A DNA stretch of 64,000 nt from assembly GCA_035492775.1 (NCBI GenBank), contig DATJIW010000003.1, positions 47,004 through 111,003 of the forward strand, in the 5' to 3' direction. Within the stretch, counting starts at the first letter, position 1; each line of letters begins with the position of its first letter. The stretch comes from DATJFQ01 sp035492775. Lineage in GTDB: Bacteria > Acidobacteriota > Vicinamibacteria > Vicinamibacterales > 2-12-FULL-66-21. The notes under the pieces are model-generated. The model saw only the letters and a program-made list of their open reading frames with translations, was not told the DNA's origin and ran no database searches. The position numbers and the translations under genes are program-made. This document shows positions 8,495-17,161 of this stretch, piece after piece.

Positions 8495-8880
8495 GGTTGC
8501 AGCAGCGCCGCTGGAATCTCCATCGCCAGAATGGCAATGATGAACCAGAACGACAGTCCCAGCCCCGCATAGCTCACGAACCGGGCCCGCACGAGTGCCG
8601 TTCGTTCGGGGTCGGCGACGGTCGACGGCAGCGTCTCGTCACCCGCAGACGGCAGCGACACCCAGGCGCCGTATGCGGCCAACGCGATCAGCACGACCGC
8701 GGCAGCGATCGCGAGATGGAGCATCCACTTGCTGCCTTGCTCGCACGCCACGTACGACATCGCGTAATTGATCTCGAGGACCGCCGCCCATGCCAGCGGT
8801 CCCGTGAACACCCCTCCCCACCTCAGGGCATTCCCTCGCGGCGTATCAAAAGATGCGCGGTGCGAGATAGATAACGGCAT
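8482..8880 (-). CDS. Small membrane protein of the oxidase operon
   Basis: A 132-residue protein with about three hydrophobic helices (residues 24-45, 54-73, 104-128) and the segment GVFTGPLAWAAVLEINYAMSYVACE. No function is recognised. It sits between oxidase subunit III and ctaG and overlaps both (35 and 13 bases). The position is where a subunit IV or small assembly protein is found in many aa3/caa3 operons, so a role in the oxidase is a reasonable inference. The ATG at 8880 is the only good start in this frame; the long overlap with ctaE is odd but has no better alternative. Confidence 0.75.
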   Translation of the reverse strand: MPLSISHRASFDTPRGNALRWGGVFTGPLAWAAVLEINYAMSYVACEQGSKWMLHLAIAAAVVLIALAAYGAWVSLPSAGDETLPSTVADPERTALVRARFVSYAGLGLSFWFIIAILAMEIPAALLQPCNP

Positions 8881-9445
8881 AGATCGGAATCCAGGCGAGC
8901 ACGACGAAGTACCAGTACATCGCGTTTTCGGAGATGTCGACGAACCGATGCTCGTCGATTGGTCCGGTGAAAAAGAGGATCGTCAGCACCAGCGAATCGG
9001 CGAAATCGGTGATCACGTGGACCGTATGCATGCCGAGGATCGTCCACACGATCGAGCCATACGCGTTCGAGTCCCACCGGACGTTCAACGTCGTGAATTC
9101 GAATGCCCGCACGATGTTGAACGCAAGGGCGAAGATCAAGCAGACGACCATCCAGAGCTGCACGCCGCGCACGTCGAAGCGTTCCGACGCCTTCTTCGCG
9201 AGCTGATTGGGCACGGACGAGGCGAGGAGGATGATCAGGTTCGTCGTGCCCCAGAAGAGACCCGGCGGCGCGAAGCCAGGCGGCCAGTGCGCGACGCGGC
9301 CCTTCAGGTATATGTAGGACATCACCACGAGCGCGAACGCCGTCCCTTCGATCGCCATCAGGCAGATCGTTCCCCACCAGAGCAGGCTGCGGTGTCCGAA
9401 CCCGACTTCCGGAAGGCCGGAGACGTCGAGCGCCGCCGTCTTCAC
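8846..9445 (-). CDS. ctaE: Cytochrome c oxidase subunit III
   Basis: A 199-residue subunit III with five or so helices, matching the shorter five-helix form. Signatures include WWGTICLMAIEGTAFALVVM and GMHTVHVITDFADSLVL, where the second carries the conserved GxHxxHV pattern of the family. It overlaps ctaD by four bases and the small membrane protein by 35. It acts in the cytoplasmic membrane as part of the caa3-type heme-copper oxidase. Confidence 0.95.
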   Translation of the reverse strand: MKTAALDVSGLPEVGFGHRSLLWWGTICLMAIEGTAFALVVMSYIYLKGRVAHWPPGFAPPGLFWGTTNLIILLASSVPNQLAKKASERFDVRGVQLWMVVCLIFALAFNIVRAFEFTTLNVRWDSNAYGSIVWTILGMHTVHVITDFADSLVLTILFFTGPIDEHRFVDISENAMYWYFVVLAWIPIYAVIYLAPRIF

Positions 9446-11427
9446 GACACCATCTCCCGGGGCGTGAGGTGACCAGCTGCCGCATCAGCGGCCAGGCGCG
9501 CTGGCGGAACACCCCGCTTCGGCCAGAACCAGAGAACGAGCGCGGCAGTGATCGGGATCGATCCCCAGACGACCCCCCAGGGATTGAAGATCGACCACAC
9601 GAACATCACCGACGTCGCGATCGCGCTGACGAGCGGCCAGATCGACGGGCCGGGCATCTCGTACCGATGATCGGGCTCGGCGTCGAGCACGCGTGTCACC
9701 AGGACTTCGCGCTTCGCCGCCGAAAGGCCGACAACCGGGGGCGGCGAGATTTCGCTGTGCCATAGCGGCTCGCGGCTGCCGACGGTCGGGGACGGGACGA
9801 AGTTGTACGCCGGCGGAGGCGACGCCGTGGCGCCATCCAGCGTGGCCACCCCCCACGGATTGTTCCCCGCAAGCGCGCCGCTGCGAAGCGATACGACGAC
9901 GTTGACGAGATAAATGAGCAGCGACAGCGCCATCACCGCTGCGCCGAGGCTGGCGAGCATGTTCAGGCCACCCCAGCCCATCGACGCTGGATACGTGTAC
10001 ACGCGACGTGGCATCCCCGCGAGTCCCAGGAGGTGCATCGGAAAGAACGTCAAGTTGAAACCCACGAACAGCAACCAGTAAGCCAGCTTGCCGAGCCCCT
10101 CGCTCATGAGTCGTCCCGTGAGTTTCGGGTACCAGAACGTCACCGCGCCCAGCAGCGGGAACACCGATCCGCCGATGAGGACGTAATGGAAGTGGGCGAC
10201 GACGAAGAACGTGTCGTGGACCTGGCGATCCAGCGGGACAGCGGCCAGCATGACGCCGGTCAGCCCTCCGATGATGAAGATGAAGAAGAACGAGAGCGCG
10301 TACAGCATTGGCGTCGTCAGGCGCAGCCGCCGCGCCGTCCAGACGGTCGCGATCCAGTTGAAGATCTGCACTGACGTCGGCGCGACGATCATGATGCTCG
10401 CCGCCGTAAAGAAGCTCTGCCCGAGCTGCGGCAGGCCGGTGGCGAACATGTGGTGCACCCAGACGCCGAATCCGATGAACGCGGTCGCGATGAGCGACAG
10501 AATCATGGACACGTATCCGACGACGGGACGCCCGGTGAACGTGGAGATGATCTCGGAGAGTGCGCCGAGTGCCGGCAGGAAGATGATGTAGACCTCGGGG
10601 TGGCCGAAAAACCAGAACAGGTGCTGCCACAGGAGGGGGTCGCCCCCTTCCGCCTGATTGAAGAAATGCGTGCTCACGAGACGGTCGAGGATGAGGCAGG
10701 TGCTCGAGACCATCACCGCCGGCATGGCGAAGATGATCATGGCGGAGACGACCAGCATCGACCAGACGAAGAGCGGGATGCGGTTCAGCGACATGCCCGG
10801 CGTTCGCAGTTTCAAGACCGTGCAGACGATTGCCGTCGCGGTCGCGAGTGACGACACTTCGGAGAACGTGATGAGCTGCGCCCACACGTCCGGCCGCTTG
10901 CCGATCCCGTACTCGGCACCCGCGAGCGGGGGATAGCTGAACCAGCCGACATCGGGACCCGTGTTCAGGAAAAAGTTCGTGTAGAGAAAAATGCCTCCGA
11001 AAAGGAACATCCAGTAGGCATAGGCGACCAGCCGTGGAAAGCAGATCGATCGCGCCCCGACCTGGAGAGGCACCATGTAAATCGCCAGCCCGAGCCACAC
11101 CGGCACCGCGAAAAGGAACATCATCGTCGTGCCGTGCGTCGTGAAGATCTGGTTGTAGAGGTCCGGCCCGAGGAACGTATTCTCGGGGCGCGAGAGCTGA
11201 ATGCGCATCAGCGCGGCGAGTACGCCCGCCATGGCGAACCACACGAACGCCGTGATCACGAAGCGGCGGCCGATCCGCTTGTGATCGGTTTCGGCGCACC
11301 ACCCGAAAAAGCCCTCCGCGTACTTCCACGTGTCGCGGAGCTTCCGCTCTTCGCCCTCCAGGAAGTCCGACGTCAAACGTTCGTCCTGATCGGTCAGCAG
11401 TGGAACGCCGGTCAGTCCCTCGCTCAC
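9442..11427 (-). CDS. ctaD: Cytochrome c oxidase subunit I
   Basis: A 661-residue heme-copper oxidase catalytic subunit. Heme and CuB ligands are visible: THGTTMMFLF (low-spin heme His), WQHLFWFFGHPEVYIIFLPA (CuB His, the E of the D channel and the cross-linked Tyr), GVWVHHMFATG (two CuB His) and VVAHFHYVLIGG (heme His pair). These make it an A-type oxygen reductase. After the core there is a C-terminal extension (about residues 560-661) with two further predicted helices. It overlaps ctaC and ctaE by four bases each. Together with the fused subunit II it would reduce oxygen with electrons from c-type cytochromes while pumping protons. Confidence 0.97.
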   Translation of the reverse strand: MSEGLTGVPLLTDQDERLTSDFLEGEERKLRDTWKYAEGFFGWCAETDHKRIGRRFVITAFVWFAMAGVLAALMRIQLSRPENTFLGPDLYNQIFTTHGTTMMFLFAVPVWLGLAIYMVPLQVGARSICFPRLVAYAYWMFLFGGIFLYTNFFLNTGPDVGWFSYPPLAGAEYGIGKRPDVWAQLITFSEVSSLATATAIVCTVLKLRTPGMSLNRIPLFVWSMLVVSAMIIFAMPAVMVSSTCLILDRLVSTHFFNQAEGGDPLLWQHLFWFFGHPEVYIIFLPALGALSEIISTFTGRPVVGYVSMILSLIATAFIGFGVWVHHMFATGLPQLGQSFFTAASIMIVAPTSVQIFNWIATVWTARRLRLTTPMLYALSFFFIFIIGGLTGVMLAAVPLDRQVHDTFFVVAHFHYVLIGGSVFPLLGAVTFWYPKLTGRLMSEGLGKLAYWLLFVGFNLTFFPMHLLGLAGMPRRVYTYPASMGWGGLNMLASLGAAVMALSLLIYLVNVVVSLRSGALAGNNPWGVATLDGATASPPPAYNFVPSPTVGSREPLWHSEISPPPVVGLSAAKREVLVTRVLDAEPDHRYEMPGPSIWPLVSAIATSVMFVWSIFNPWGVVWGSIPITAALVLWFWPKRGVPPARLAADAAAGHLTPREMVS

Positions 11428-12359
11428 TTCAGCGTCTCCAGGTAGTCGAGCACCGCCTGCAGCTCCTCATCGCTCAAGCCGGTTGGCGGCATCCTGTTGC
11501 CGGGCTTGATGTGCTGCGGATCCAGAATCCATCCAGCGAGGTATCCCCGGGTGTTCGGTACCGTCGCCGCGCCAATCGTGCTTCGCGACGCGATGTGCGT
11601 CAGATCCGGTGCGGTGCGCGCGGACGCGAGCGACCCGGTGATGTTGTGGCACATCGCGCAGGGACCGCGCTCGACGACCTCCTTGCCGCGGACCTGTGAA
11701 GGCGTGACGGGCGCGGGCGCGGGCGCGCGGTTCGCGCTCAGCCAGCGCTCGAACTGCTCCGCAGGCTCGGCGACGACGACGAGCGCCATGTGCGCATGTT
11801 GAGCGCCGCAGTACTCGGCGCATTGTCCCCGGTAAATGCCCGGGGCGTCGGCGCGCAATGTGAGGGTGTTGTGGCGTCCGGGAATCAGGTCGATCTTGCC
11901 CTGCAGATTCGGAATCCAGAGGCTGTGGATCACATCGCCGGCGAACAGATCGACGACGACGGCGCGTCCGACGGGGATGTGGATTTCGTTTGCCGCGGTG
12001 ACCTGCAGCGACGGGACCGGATTTTCGTACTGCACGTCCCACCACCACTGGTATCCGGTGACCTGAATGTGCAGCGAGTCCTTCGTCGAGACGTTTTCCT
12101 GCGCCCGCCCCGTCAGCACGCTCTCGAACAGCAGCCAGACGAGCGCAACGAGACTGATGCCCGCTGCGACGAGCACGTTCCGGAAGACGCTTCGCTCGTT
12201 GGCGGGGGCAACGCGCGTCCGGCCTCTACGAATCGCGAACAGCATGGCGCCCGCGACCGCCACCCACACGACGGCGCACGTCCAGAACATGACCCACCAC
12301 AGCCGGCTGACGAGCGCCGCCTCGATGCCCGCGGGATGAAGGACCGACTGGATGTGCAT
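11424..12359 (-). CDS. ctaC: Cytochrome c oxidase subunit II fused to cytochrome c
   Basis: A 311-residue caa3-type subunit II. Two N-terminal membrane helices (about 18-44 and 66-84) are followed by the CuA domain, with the first His ligand in GDVIHSLWIP and the others in the motif CAEYCGAQHAHM. After a Pro/Ala-rich linker (PAPAPVTP) comes a class I cytochrome c domain with heme motif CAMCH and Met ligand in NRMPPTGLSDEEL. The fused cytochrome lets the complex accept electrons directly from membrane-bound donors. It starts one base after the upstream cytochrome gene ends and overlaps ctaD by four bases. Confidence 0.96.
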   Translation of the reverse strand: MHIQSVLHPAGIEAALVSRLWWVMFWTCAVVWVAVAGAMLFAIRRGRTRVAPANERSVFRNVLVAAGISLVALVWLLFESVLTGRAQENVSTKDSLHIQVTGYQWWWDVQYENPVPSLQVTAANEIHIPVGRAVVVDLFAGDVIHSLWIPNLQGKIDLIPGRHNTLTLRADAPGIYRGQCAEYCGAQHAHMALVVVAEPAEQFERWLSANRAPAPAPVTPSQVRGKEVVERGPCAMCHNITGSLASARTAPDLTHIASRSTIGAATVPNTRGYLAGWILDPQHIKPGNRMPPTGLSDEELQAVLDYLETLK

Positions 12360-12360
12360 A

Positions 12361-12891
12361 TCAACGATGACCGGTTTGGATCGGCGGCAGGAAGCCGGTG
12401 CGCGACTCGGGGATCGCGTTCATCTGGTCGTCATTGCGGCTGGGCGCGGCGTCTTTTGGCGTGATGCCGCTCATCGACTGCACGTAGGCCACGAGCATCC
12501 AGATTTGCTGCGCGGGGAGATGGCCGCCGAAAGACGGCATGCCGTCGGGGCGGCCCTGCGAGATCGTCGAGTAAATCTGGTCTGGCTGACTGCCATAGAT
12601 CCACTTGTCGTCCTTCAATGCCGGTCCGATCGCTCCGCCGCCATTGACGCCGTGACAGCCCGTGCAGTTGTAGGCGGCAAAGAGACGCTTGCCCTCCGAC
12701 ATGCCCCAGGCGTTGTTCTGATACGGGCTCTGAACCGTTTCCGACTGCTGCGGCGCGCCCGGCTGCAGCGTCGTCAGCCGCACGCCGGTCTCGCGATTCG
12801 CCGCCGCCGGCAGTTCCTGGTACCGTCGCGTTTCGCGCTCGCAGGCACCGGCCAGCGCCGCAACGACGAGGATCACGACCGCATGTCTCAT
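12361..12891 (-). CDS. Predicted lipoprotein c-type cytochrome, XoxG-like electron acceptor
   Basis: A 176-residue monoheme cytochrome c. The start chosen is ATG at 12891, which overlaps the stop of the upstream gene (ATGA) and gives a clean signal MRHAVVILVVAALAGAC; an in-frame extension upstream is Arg-rich and not protein-like. The cysteine after LAGA suggests lipid modification. The heme motif is CTGCH in YNCTGCHGVNGGG, and a likely Met ligand is in GMPSFGGHL. It lies directly after the dehydrogenase and XoxJ-like genes, the position of the dedicated cytochrome (XoxG/MxaG) in methanol oxidation clusters. It is expected to take electrons from PQQ and pass them to the fused oxidase. Confidence 0.88.
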   Translation of the reverse strand: MRHAVVILVVAALAGACERETRRYQELPAAANRETGVRLTTLQPGAPQQSETVQSPYQNNAWGMSEGKRLFAAYNCTGCHGVNGGGAIGPALKDDKWIYGSQPDQIYSTISQGRPDGMPSFGGHLPAQQIWMLVAYVQSMSGITPKDAAPSRNDDQMNAIPESRTGFLPPIQTGHR

Positions 12892-13724
12892 GACGACGGC
12901 TCCTCTCCGGCATCGACTCGAGGGACCGCATATTTGGCCAGGATCGCGTCGATGTCCGTCTTGCGGCGCACGAGAAAATCGTCGAGTTCGTCGCGCAGCG
13001 CCTTGTCGCTGTGTCGAACGCCCATCGACATGTCGAAGACGAAGGGCAGGAAGGGGAGGTCGATTTGCGGCGTCACGGGCGTCAGGTCCAGCGGAACCGC
13101 CGACGATCTCGCGAAATACGCGGCGGGGGGGCCCCACGCGATCGCCGCATCGACGTCGCCGCGCTCGACCGCATCGACGATGCCCGACAATGGATGCGGC
13201 CGGGCGTAGTCGCCGTAGACCGGATAGCCGACGACATTGCGGGTCATGCCGCGTGTGCTGAGCGCATGTGCGGGCGGCGTGTTGGCGAAATCGTCGCCGA
13301 CCATCTGCACGGCGATCCGCATGCGCCGCAGTCGCGGATCGTCCAGAGACGCCAGATGAAGATGGCGGTCGCGGCGCGCGACGAAGACGTACGTCGATCT
13401 GTAGTAGGGACGCGTCGTCAGAGCCAGTTCAAAGCTGGTGGGTACGCCGATCAGCACGTCGCATTCGCCCGCCTTCAACGTGTTGCGCACGTATCCGCGC
13501 CGCTGTGCCCACCACGTGTAGACGACACGTGCGTGGCGATCCGCGGCGAGCAGGCTGGCGATCCTGTTCTCGAACCCTTCCTCCGCTCGATTGGAGTAGG
13601 GCAGATTGTTCGGGTCGGCGCAGACGCGCAGGACGCGTTCGGGCGCCGCAGCTCTTTCGTGGCAGGCCATCAGCGGCAGCGTCAGCGCCAGTGCGGCCGC
13701 CGCGAGTCCGGACAGCCGAGTCAT
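12888..13724 (-). CDS. xoxJ: XoxJ/MoxJ-like periplasmic binding protein
   Basis: A 278-residue solute-binding-like protein of the quinoprotein dehydrogenase-associated type. The mature N-terminus contains the family signature LRVCADPNNLPYSN, followed by EEGFENRIASLLA. The signal peptide ends LPLMAC, a lipobox-like cysteine. It overlaps both the dehydrogenase (13721-13724) and the cytochrome (12888-12891) by four bases. XoxJ/MxaJ proteins are needed for active methanol dehydrogenase, probably by helping activate or load it, rather than for transport. The family call is good; lipidation is an inference. Confidence 0.88.
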   Translation of the reverse strand: MTRLSGLAAAALALTLPLMACHERAAAPERVLRVCADPNNLPYSNRAEEGFENRIASLLAADRHARVVYTWWAQRRGYVRNTLKAGECDVLIGVPTSFELALTTRPYYRSTYVFVARRDRHLHLASLDDPRLRRMRIAVQMVGDDFANTPPAHALSTRGMTRNVVGYPVYGDYARPHPLSGIVDAVERGDVDAAIAWGPPAAYFARSSAVPLDLTPVTPQIDLPFLPFVFDMSMGVRHSDKALRDELDDFLVRRKTDIDAILAKYAVPRVDAGEEPSS

Positions 13725-15574
13725 CGGCTGTTCCCCAGCGAGAATACGTAGAGCACCCCGCCCTTCGTAGTGGCCTTTTTCAAATCGGCGAGCGCGGCGC
13801 CCCAGCCATTCCCCGCCGTCGCGTCGCTCGGATCGAGGTCGGCGGACACGATCGCGCCTGGCCAGCCGCCGATGCCTGCGGCGATCGCGATGTATTCGTG
13901 ACCGTCAGGGCCTTTGAACGCGATTGGCTGGCCCACCACGCCGCTGGCGCATTTGAACCGCCACAGCAACTGGCCTGTCTTCGCGTCGACCGCCTTGAAC
14001 CACCCTTCCATCGTCCCGTAGAAGACCACGTCTCCTGCGGTGGCGAGGGCTCCGCTCCACGCCGGAAAGTTCTCCTTTATCTGCCAGCGCGGTTTTGCCG
14101 CGACGGGATCCCACGCCGTGAAGAACCCGCGGTTGCCTCCAGGCCCCGCTTTGTAGACGGCTTCCGATCCCACATAGGGCGTACCGGCGATGTAGCTCGC
14201 ACTCATGCCTTCGAAGTCCATGCAGAGATTGTTGTGAGGGATATAGACCAGGCCCGTCTTCGGCGAGAACGCCATCGGCTGCCAGTCCTTCGCTCCGGGC
14301 GCCGCGGGACAGATGTCACGCACGACGACGTTCAGCTGCGGCTCTTTCTCTTTGACGGGGATCAGGCGCCCCGTCTTCAGATCGACGCCCTTGTTCGAGT
14401 TCACCGGCGCGAACGGCGTTGCGGACAGCACTTCTCCCGTGAGGCGATCGATGACATAGAAGAGGCCGTTGCGGTCTGCGCGCGTCAGCACCTTTCGCGT
14501 GGTGCCGTTCATCTGCAGATCCATCAGCACGATCTCGTTCACGCCGTCGTGGTCGAATAGATCGTGCGGACTCGTTTGATAGAACCAGCGCGCGGCGCCG
14601 GTCTCGGGGCTGCGCGCGAACATCCCGGCCGTCCACTTGTTGTCGCCGGGCCGTTGCGCCGGATTCCACGGACCGGGGTTCGACGTGCCGTAGTAGAGCA
14701 GGTCCGCTTCCGGGTCGTACGACAGCCATCCCCACACGGTGCCCCCGCCGATTTTCCAGGCCTCGCCCGGCCAGGTCGTGAGCCCCAGATCCCGGCCGCG
14801 GTCAGCCGCATAGAACGGCTTGAAGTCGGGTCCGATCAGGACGTCCTTGTCAGGTCCGGTGCTGTAGGCGCGCCAGGCGATGCGGCCGGAGTCGATGTCG
14901 AGCGCGGTGATCCACCCGCGCACGCCGAACTCGCCGCCGCTGTTGCCGACAAAGACGTGGTTCTTGACGACCAGGGGAGCCATCGTGATCGTCTCCCCTT
15001 TGTTGATGTCGGCAAGCTGCGTAATCCACTTTGGCTGGCCCGTCGTCGCGTCGACCGCGACGGTGCGGCCGTCGAGCGTGTTGAAGAAGATGGTGCCGTT
15101 CGCGTAAGCCGCGCCGCGATTGACCATGTCGCAGCACGCGACGCCTTTTGCGGCGCCGAGGGGCTTCGGATCGTACGACCACAGCAGCGGATATCCGGGT
15201 GTGCCGAGGTCGAACGCATAAAGAATATTCGGCCAGGGCGACACGTAGTACATGGTCGAGCCCACGACAAGCGGCGCCGCCTCGTGCCCGGCCGTGACGC
15301 CGGTTGAAAACGTCCAGACCACTCCGAGCCTTGAGACGTTGCTGCTGTTGATCTCGTCGAGGCCGGAAAAGCGAGTGCCCGAATAGTTCTTTGCCGGCAT
15401 CACCCACTGACCGTCATCGTTCTGCAGTCGCGCGGGATCCGTGTCGCGGACATGGCCGTTGAGCGCGCGGCCCGACGCGGGAGGCGAACTGTCGAGTGTC
15501 TGCCGCTGACAGGCGACCAGTGCTACCGCGCCCAACAGCTGAAGAACGAAAACCGAGCCGCGCCACGCCGACAT
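13721..15574 (-). CDS. xoxF: PQQ-dependent methanol/alcohol dehydrogenase, lanthanide (XoxF) type
   Basis: A 617-residue quinoprotein eight-bladed propeller that oxidises methanol or another primary alcohol in the periplasm. Visible active-site features (numbered from the ATG at 15574) are the adjacent disulfide cysteines in GVACCDMV (147-148), Glu215 in GGEFGVRG, Asn299 in TSNPGPW and the catalytic Asp341 in FDHDGVNE. Asp343, two residues on, is the extra metal ligand that marks lanthanide-dependent enzymes. The spacing of these ligands matches XoxF. The signal MSAWRGSVFVLQLLGAVALVAC ends in a lipobox-like LVAC, which is unusual for this family. A TTG at 15601 could extend the N-terminus by nine residues but has no better ribosome site. 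It is the first gene of the operon with the caa3 oxidase. No PQQ synthesis genes are in the window. Confidence 0.93.
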   Translation of the reverse strand: MSAWRGSVFVLQLLGAVALVACQRQTLDSSPPASGRALNGHVRDTDPARLQNDDGQWVMPAKNYSGTRFSGLDEINSSNVSRLGVVWTFSTGVTAGHEAAPLVVGSTMYYVSPWPNILYAFDLGTPGYPLLWSYDPKPLGAAKGVACCDMVNRGAAYANGTIFFNTLDGRTVAVDATTGQPKWITQLADINKGETITMAPLVVKNHVFVGNSGGEFGVRGWITALDIDSGRIAWRAYSTGPDKDVLIGPDFKPFYAADRGRDLGLTTWPGEAWKIGGGTVWGWLSYDPEADLLYYGTSNPGPWNPAQRPGDNKWTAGMFARSPETGAARWFYQTSPHDLFDHDGVNEIVLMDLQMNGTTRKVLTRADRNGLFYVIDRLTGEVLSATPFAPVNSNKGVDLKTGRLIPVKEKEPQLNVVVRDICPAAPGAKDWQPMAFSPKTGLVYIPHNNLCMDFEGMSASYIAGTPYVGSEAVYKAGPGGNRGFFTAWDPVAAKPRWQIKENFPAWSGALATAGDVVFYGTMEGWFKAVDAKTGQLLWRFKCASGVVGQPIAFKGPDGHEYIAIAAGIGGWPGAIVSADLDPSDATAGNGWGAALADLKKATTKGGVLYVFSLGNSR

Positions 15575-15702
15575 CACGGCTGCGTTGTTGCAAATCTTCA
15601 ACCAGTAGAACGTTCCGTGATTGTCGAAGGAGTGCGTGGATCAGGTTAGCGGCGGAGGATCGTCGTCTCTATACGAGGCTATCGACGGGTTCATACGATC
15701 CG

Positions 15703-16071
15703 ATGAACCGGGAGCCCCTACGGTACTTCGTTCACCGTCAGAAGACGTGCGCCCGCGCGCAGCATGCGCCGGCGATGGGCATCTGCCAGTGGTTCCACTT
15801 CGAGGATCATCGTCTCGAGAATGCCGTGCGGTGGCTGCGAGATTTGGGCGTAACCTATATCCGTACGGGGATCAGTTGGGCAGACTCACGGCGTCCGGAC
15901 GCGCAGGCGTGGTTCGATCGCCAGATGCTCGCGCTCGAGCCGTTCCGCGTGACCGCGACCTTCTGTTTCACGCCGAAATCCGAAGGCGTCAAACCGCATC
16001 ACACGAGTCCTCCGAGAGACGTCCGTCCGTTTGCCGAGTTCTGTGCGGCCCAGGTGCGAAGGTACGGGTAA
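15703..16071 (+). pseudogene. N-terminal remnant of a TIM-barrel glycoside hydrolase
   Basis: A 122-codon frame whose product reads MGICQWFHFEDHRLENAVRW, then LRDLGVTYIRTGISWAD, and ends at RRYG followed by TAA. This is the first third of a (beta/alpha)8 glycosidase of the beta-xylosidase-like type. The acid/base and nucleophile strands that should follow are missing. The next gene, cheB, starts 34 bases later, so the 3' part was probably lost by deletion. A short real protein cannot be excluded, but it would lack a catalytic centre. Confidence 0.6.
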
Positions 16072-16105
16072 TGCAACCGCAAGGCAGGAATCAGCGTGCG
16101 ATGAC

Positions 16106-17161
16106 ATGGCCAGGCACGACATCATTCTGATCGGCGCCTCTGCCGGCGGGGTCGAGGCCATCAGCCGCGTGATCGCGGAGTTTCCCCGTGACCTGCACGC
16201 GTCGGTGTTCGTCGTGCTGCACATTTCGCGCGGGCGGAGTCTGCTGCCAGAGATCCTCAGCAGGGCTGGACGGATGCCCGCCGCGCATCCCACCGACGGC
16301 GAACCGCTGCAGTACGGACGCATCTACATCGCTCCGCCCGATCATCACATGATCATCGACGAGGGGCGCGTGCGTGCGGTGCGCACGGCCTCGGAAAACG
16401 GCCTGCGGCCCGCGCTCGACCCCTTGTTTCGTTCCGCGGCACGCTGCTATGGCCAACGCGTGATCGCGGTCGTGCTCACTGGTGCACTCGACGACGGCAC
16501 GGCTGGCGCCGCCGCGGTGAAGCTCGGCGGCGGGGTGACCATCGCCCAGGATCCTGCCGAGTCGTTTGCGCCGGGAATGCCCACAAGCGCGATCAACGCC
16601 GGGTTCATCGATCACGTGCTGCCCCTCCGCGACATTCCTGTGCTGGTGACGGCGCTGGTGGACGAAGAGGCGGTGGGCGATGCAGACCCTGACGCGCCCG
16701 TCCTGCACGCGAAGGAACCCGATCTCGAGGAGCCGCCGAATCCCATCCATCCCGACGACCGTCCCGGCCGGCCATCCGTCTTCACGTGTCCTGCGTGCCA
16801 CGGCACGCTCTGGGAAGCACATGAGAACGGCCTGGCCCGCTTCCGCTGCCGGGTCGGGCACGTCTACTCGCCGGAAAGCATGCTGGCCGCGCAGACCGAC
16901 GAGGTCGATCGCGCCTTGTGGATCGCGCTCCGCACGCTCGAGGAGCGCGCCGCGTTGTCGCATCGACTGGCGGAACGGGGCCGCGAGCGGGGGCAACCGT
17001 GGGTCGATGCGGCGTTCACCGCGCGCGCGGCGGAGTCAGAACGCGAAGCGATGCTGATTCGGGAGCTGCTGCACTCGCGAACCATCGCCGAACACACGGT
17101 GCCGGACGACCTGCCCGCCGACGGCCCCGCGCTGGGCAGCGGCCGCAAGGTCAACTCCTGA
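16106..17161 (+). CDS. cheB: CheB-type protein-glutamate methylesterase with C-terminal zinc-ribbon-like region
   Basis: A 351-residue protein with a stand-alone CheB catalytic domain: Ser12 in IGASAGGVEA, His39 in VVLHISRG and Asp130 in LTGALDDG form the triad. It has no receiver domain. After about residue 225 there is a short Cys/His cluster, TCPACHG and RCRVGHVYSPE, that looks like a zinc ribbon, then a helical tail. The start is ATG 16106; upstream codons in frame are not conserved-looking. It is convergent with the CheR-PAS gene. Such CheB/CheR-PAS pairs without chemoreceptors are usually linked to sensory or stress pathways, not to classical chemotaxis. That is an inference here, as no receptor genes are present. 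Confidence 0.9.
   Translation: MARHDIILIGASAGGVEAISRVIAEFPRDLHASVFVVLHISRGRSLLPEILSRAGRMPAAHPTDGEPLQYGRIYIAPPDHHMIIDEGRVRAVRTASENGLRPALDPLFRSAARCYGQRVIAVVLTGALDDGTAGAAAVKLGGGVTIAQDPAESFAPGMPTSAINAGFIDHVLPLRDIPVLVTALVDEEAVGDADPDAPVLHAKEPDLEEPPNPIHPDDRPGRPSVFTCPACHGTLWEAHENGLARFRCRVGHVYSPESMLAAQTDEVDRALWIALRTLEERAALSHRLAERGRERGQPWVDAAFTARAAESEREAMLIRELLHSRTIAEHTVPDDLPADGPALGSGRKVNS

Noticed and set aside
9485..11329. Second long minus-strand frame over the oxidase subunit I gene
   Set aside because: Same region as ctaD in another phase; the ctaD frame has all heme and copper ligands, this one none.
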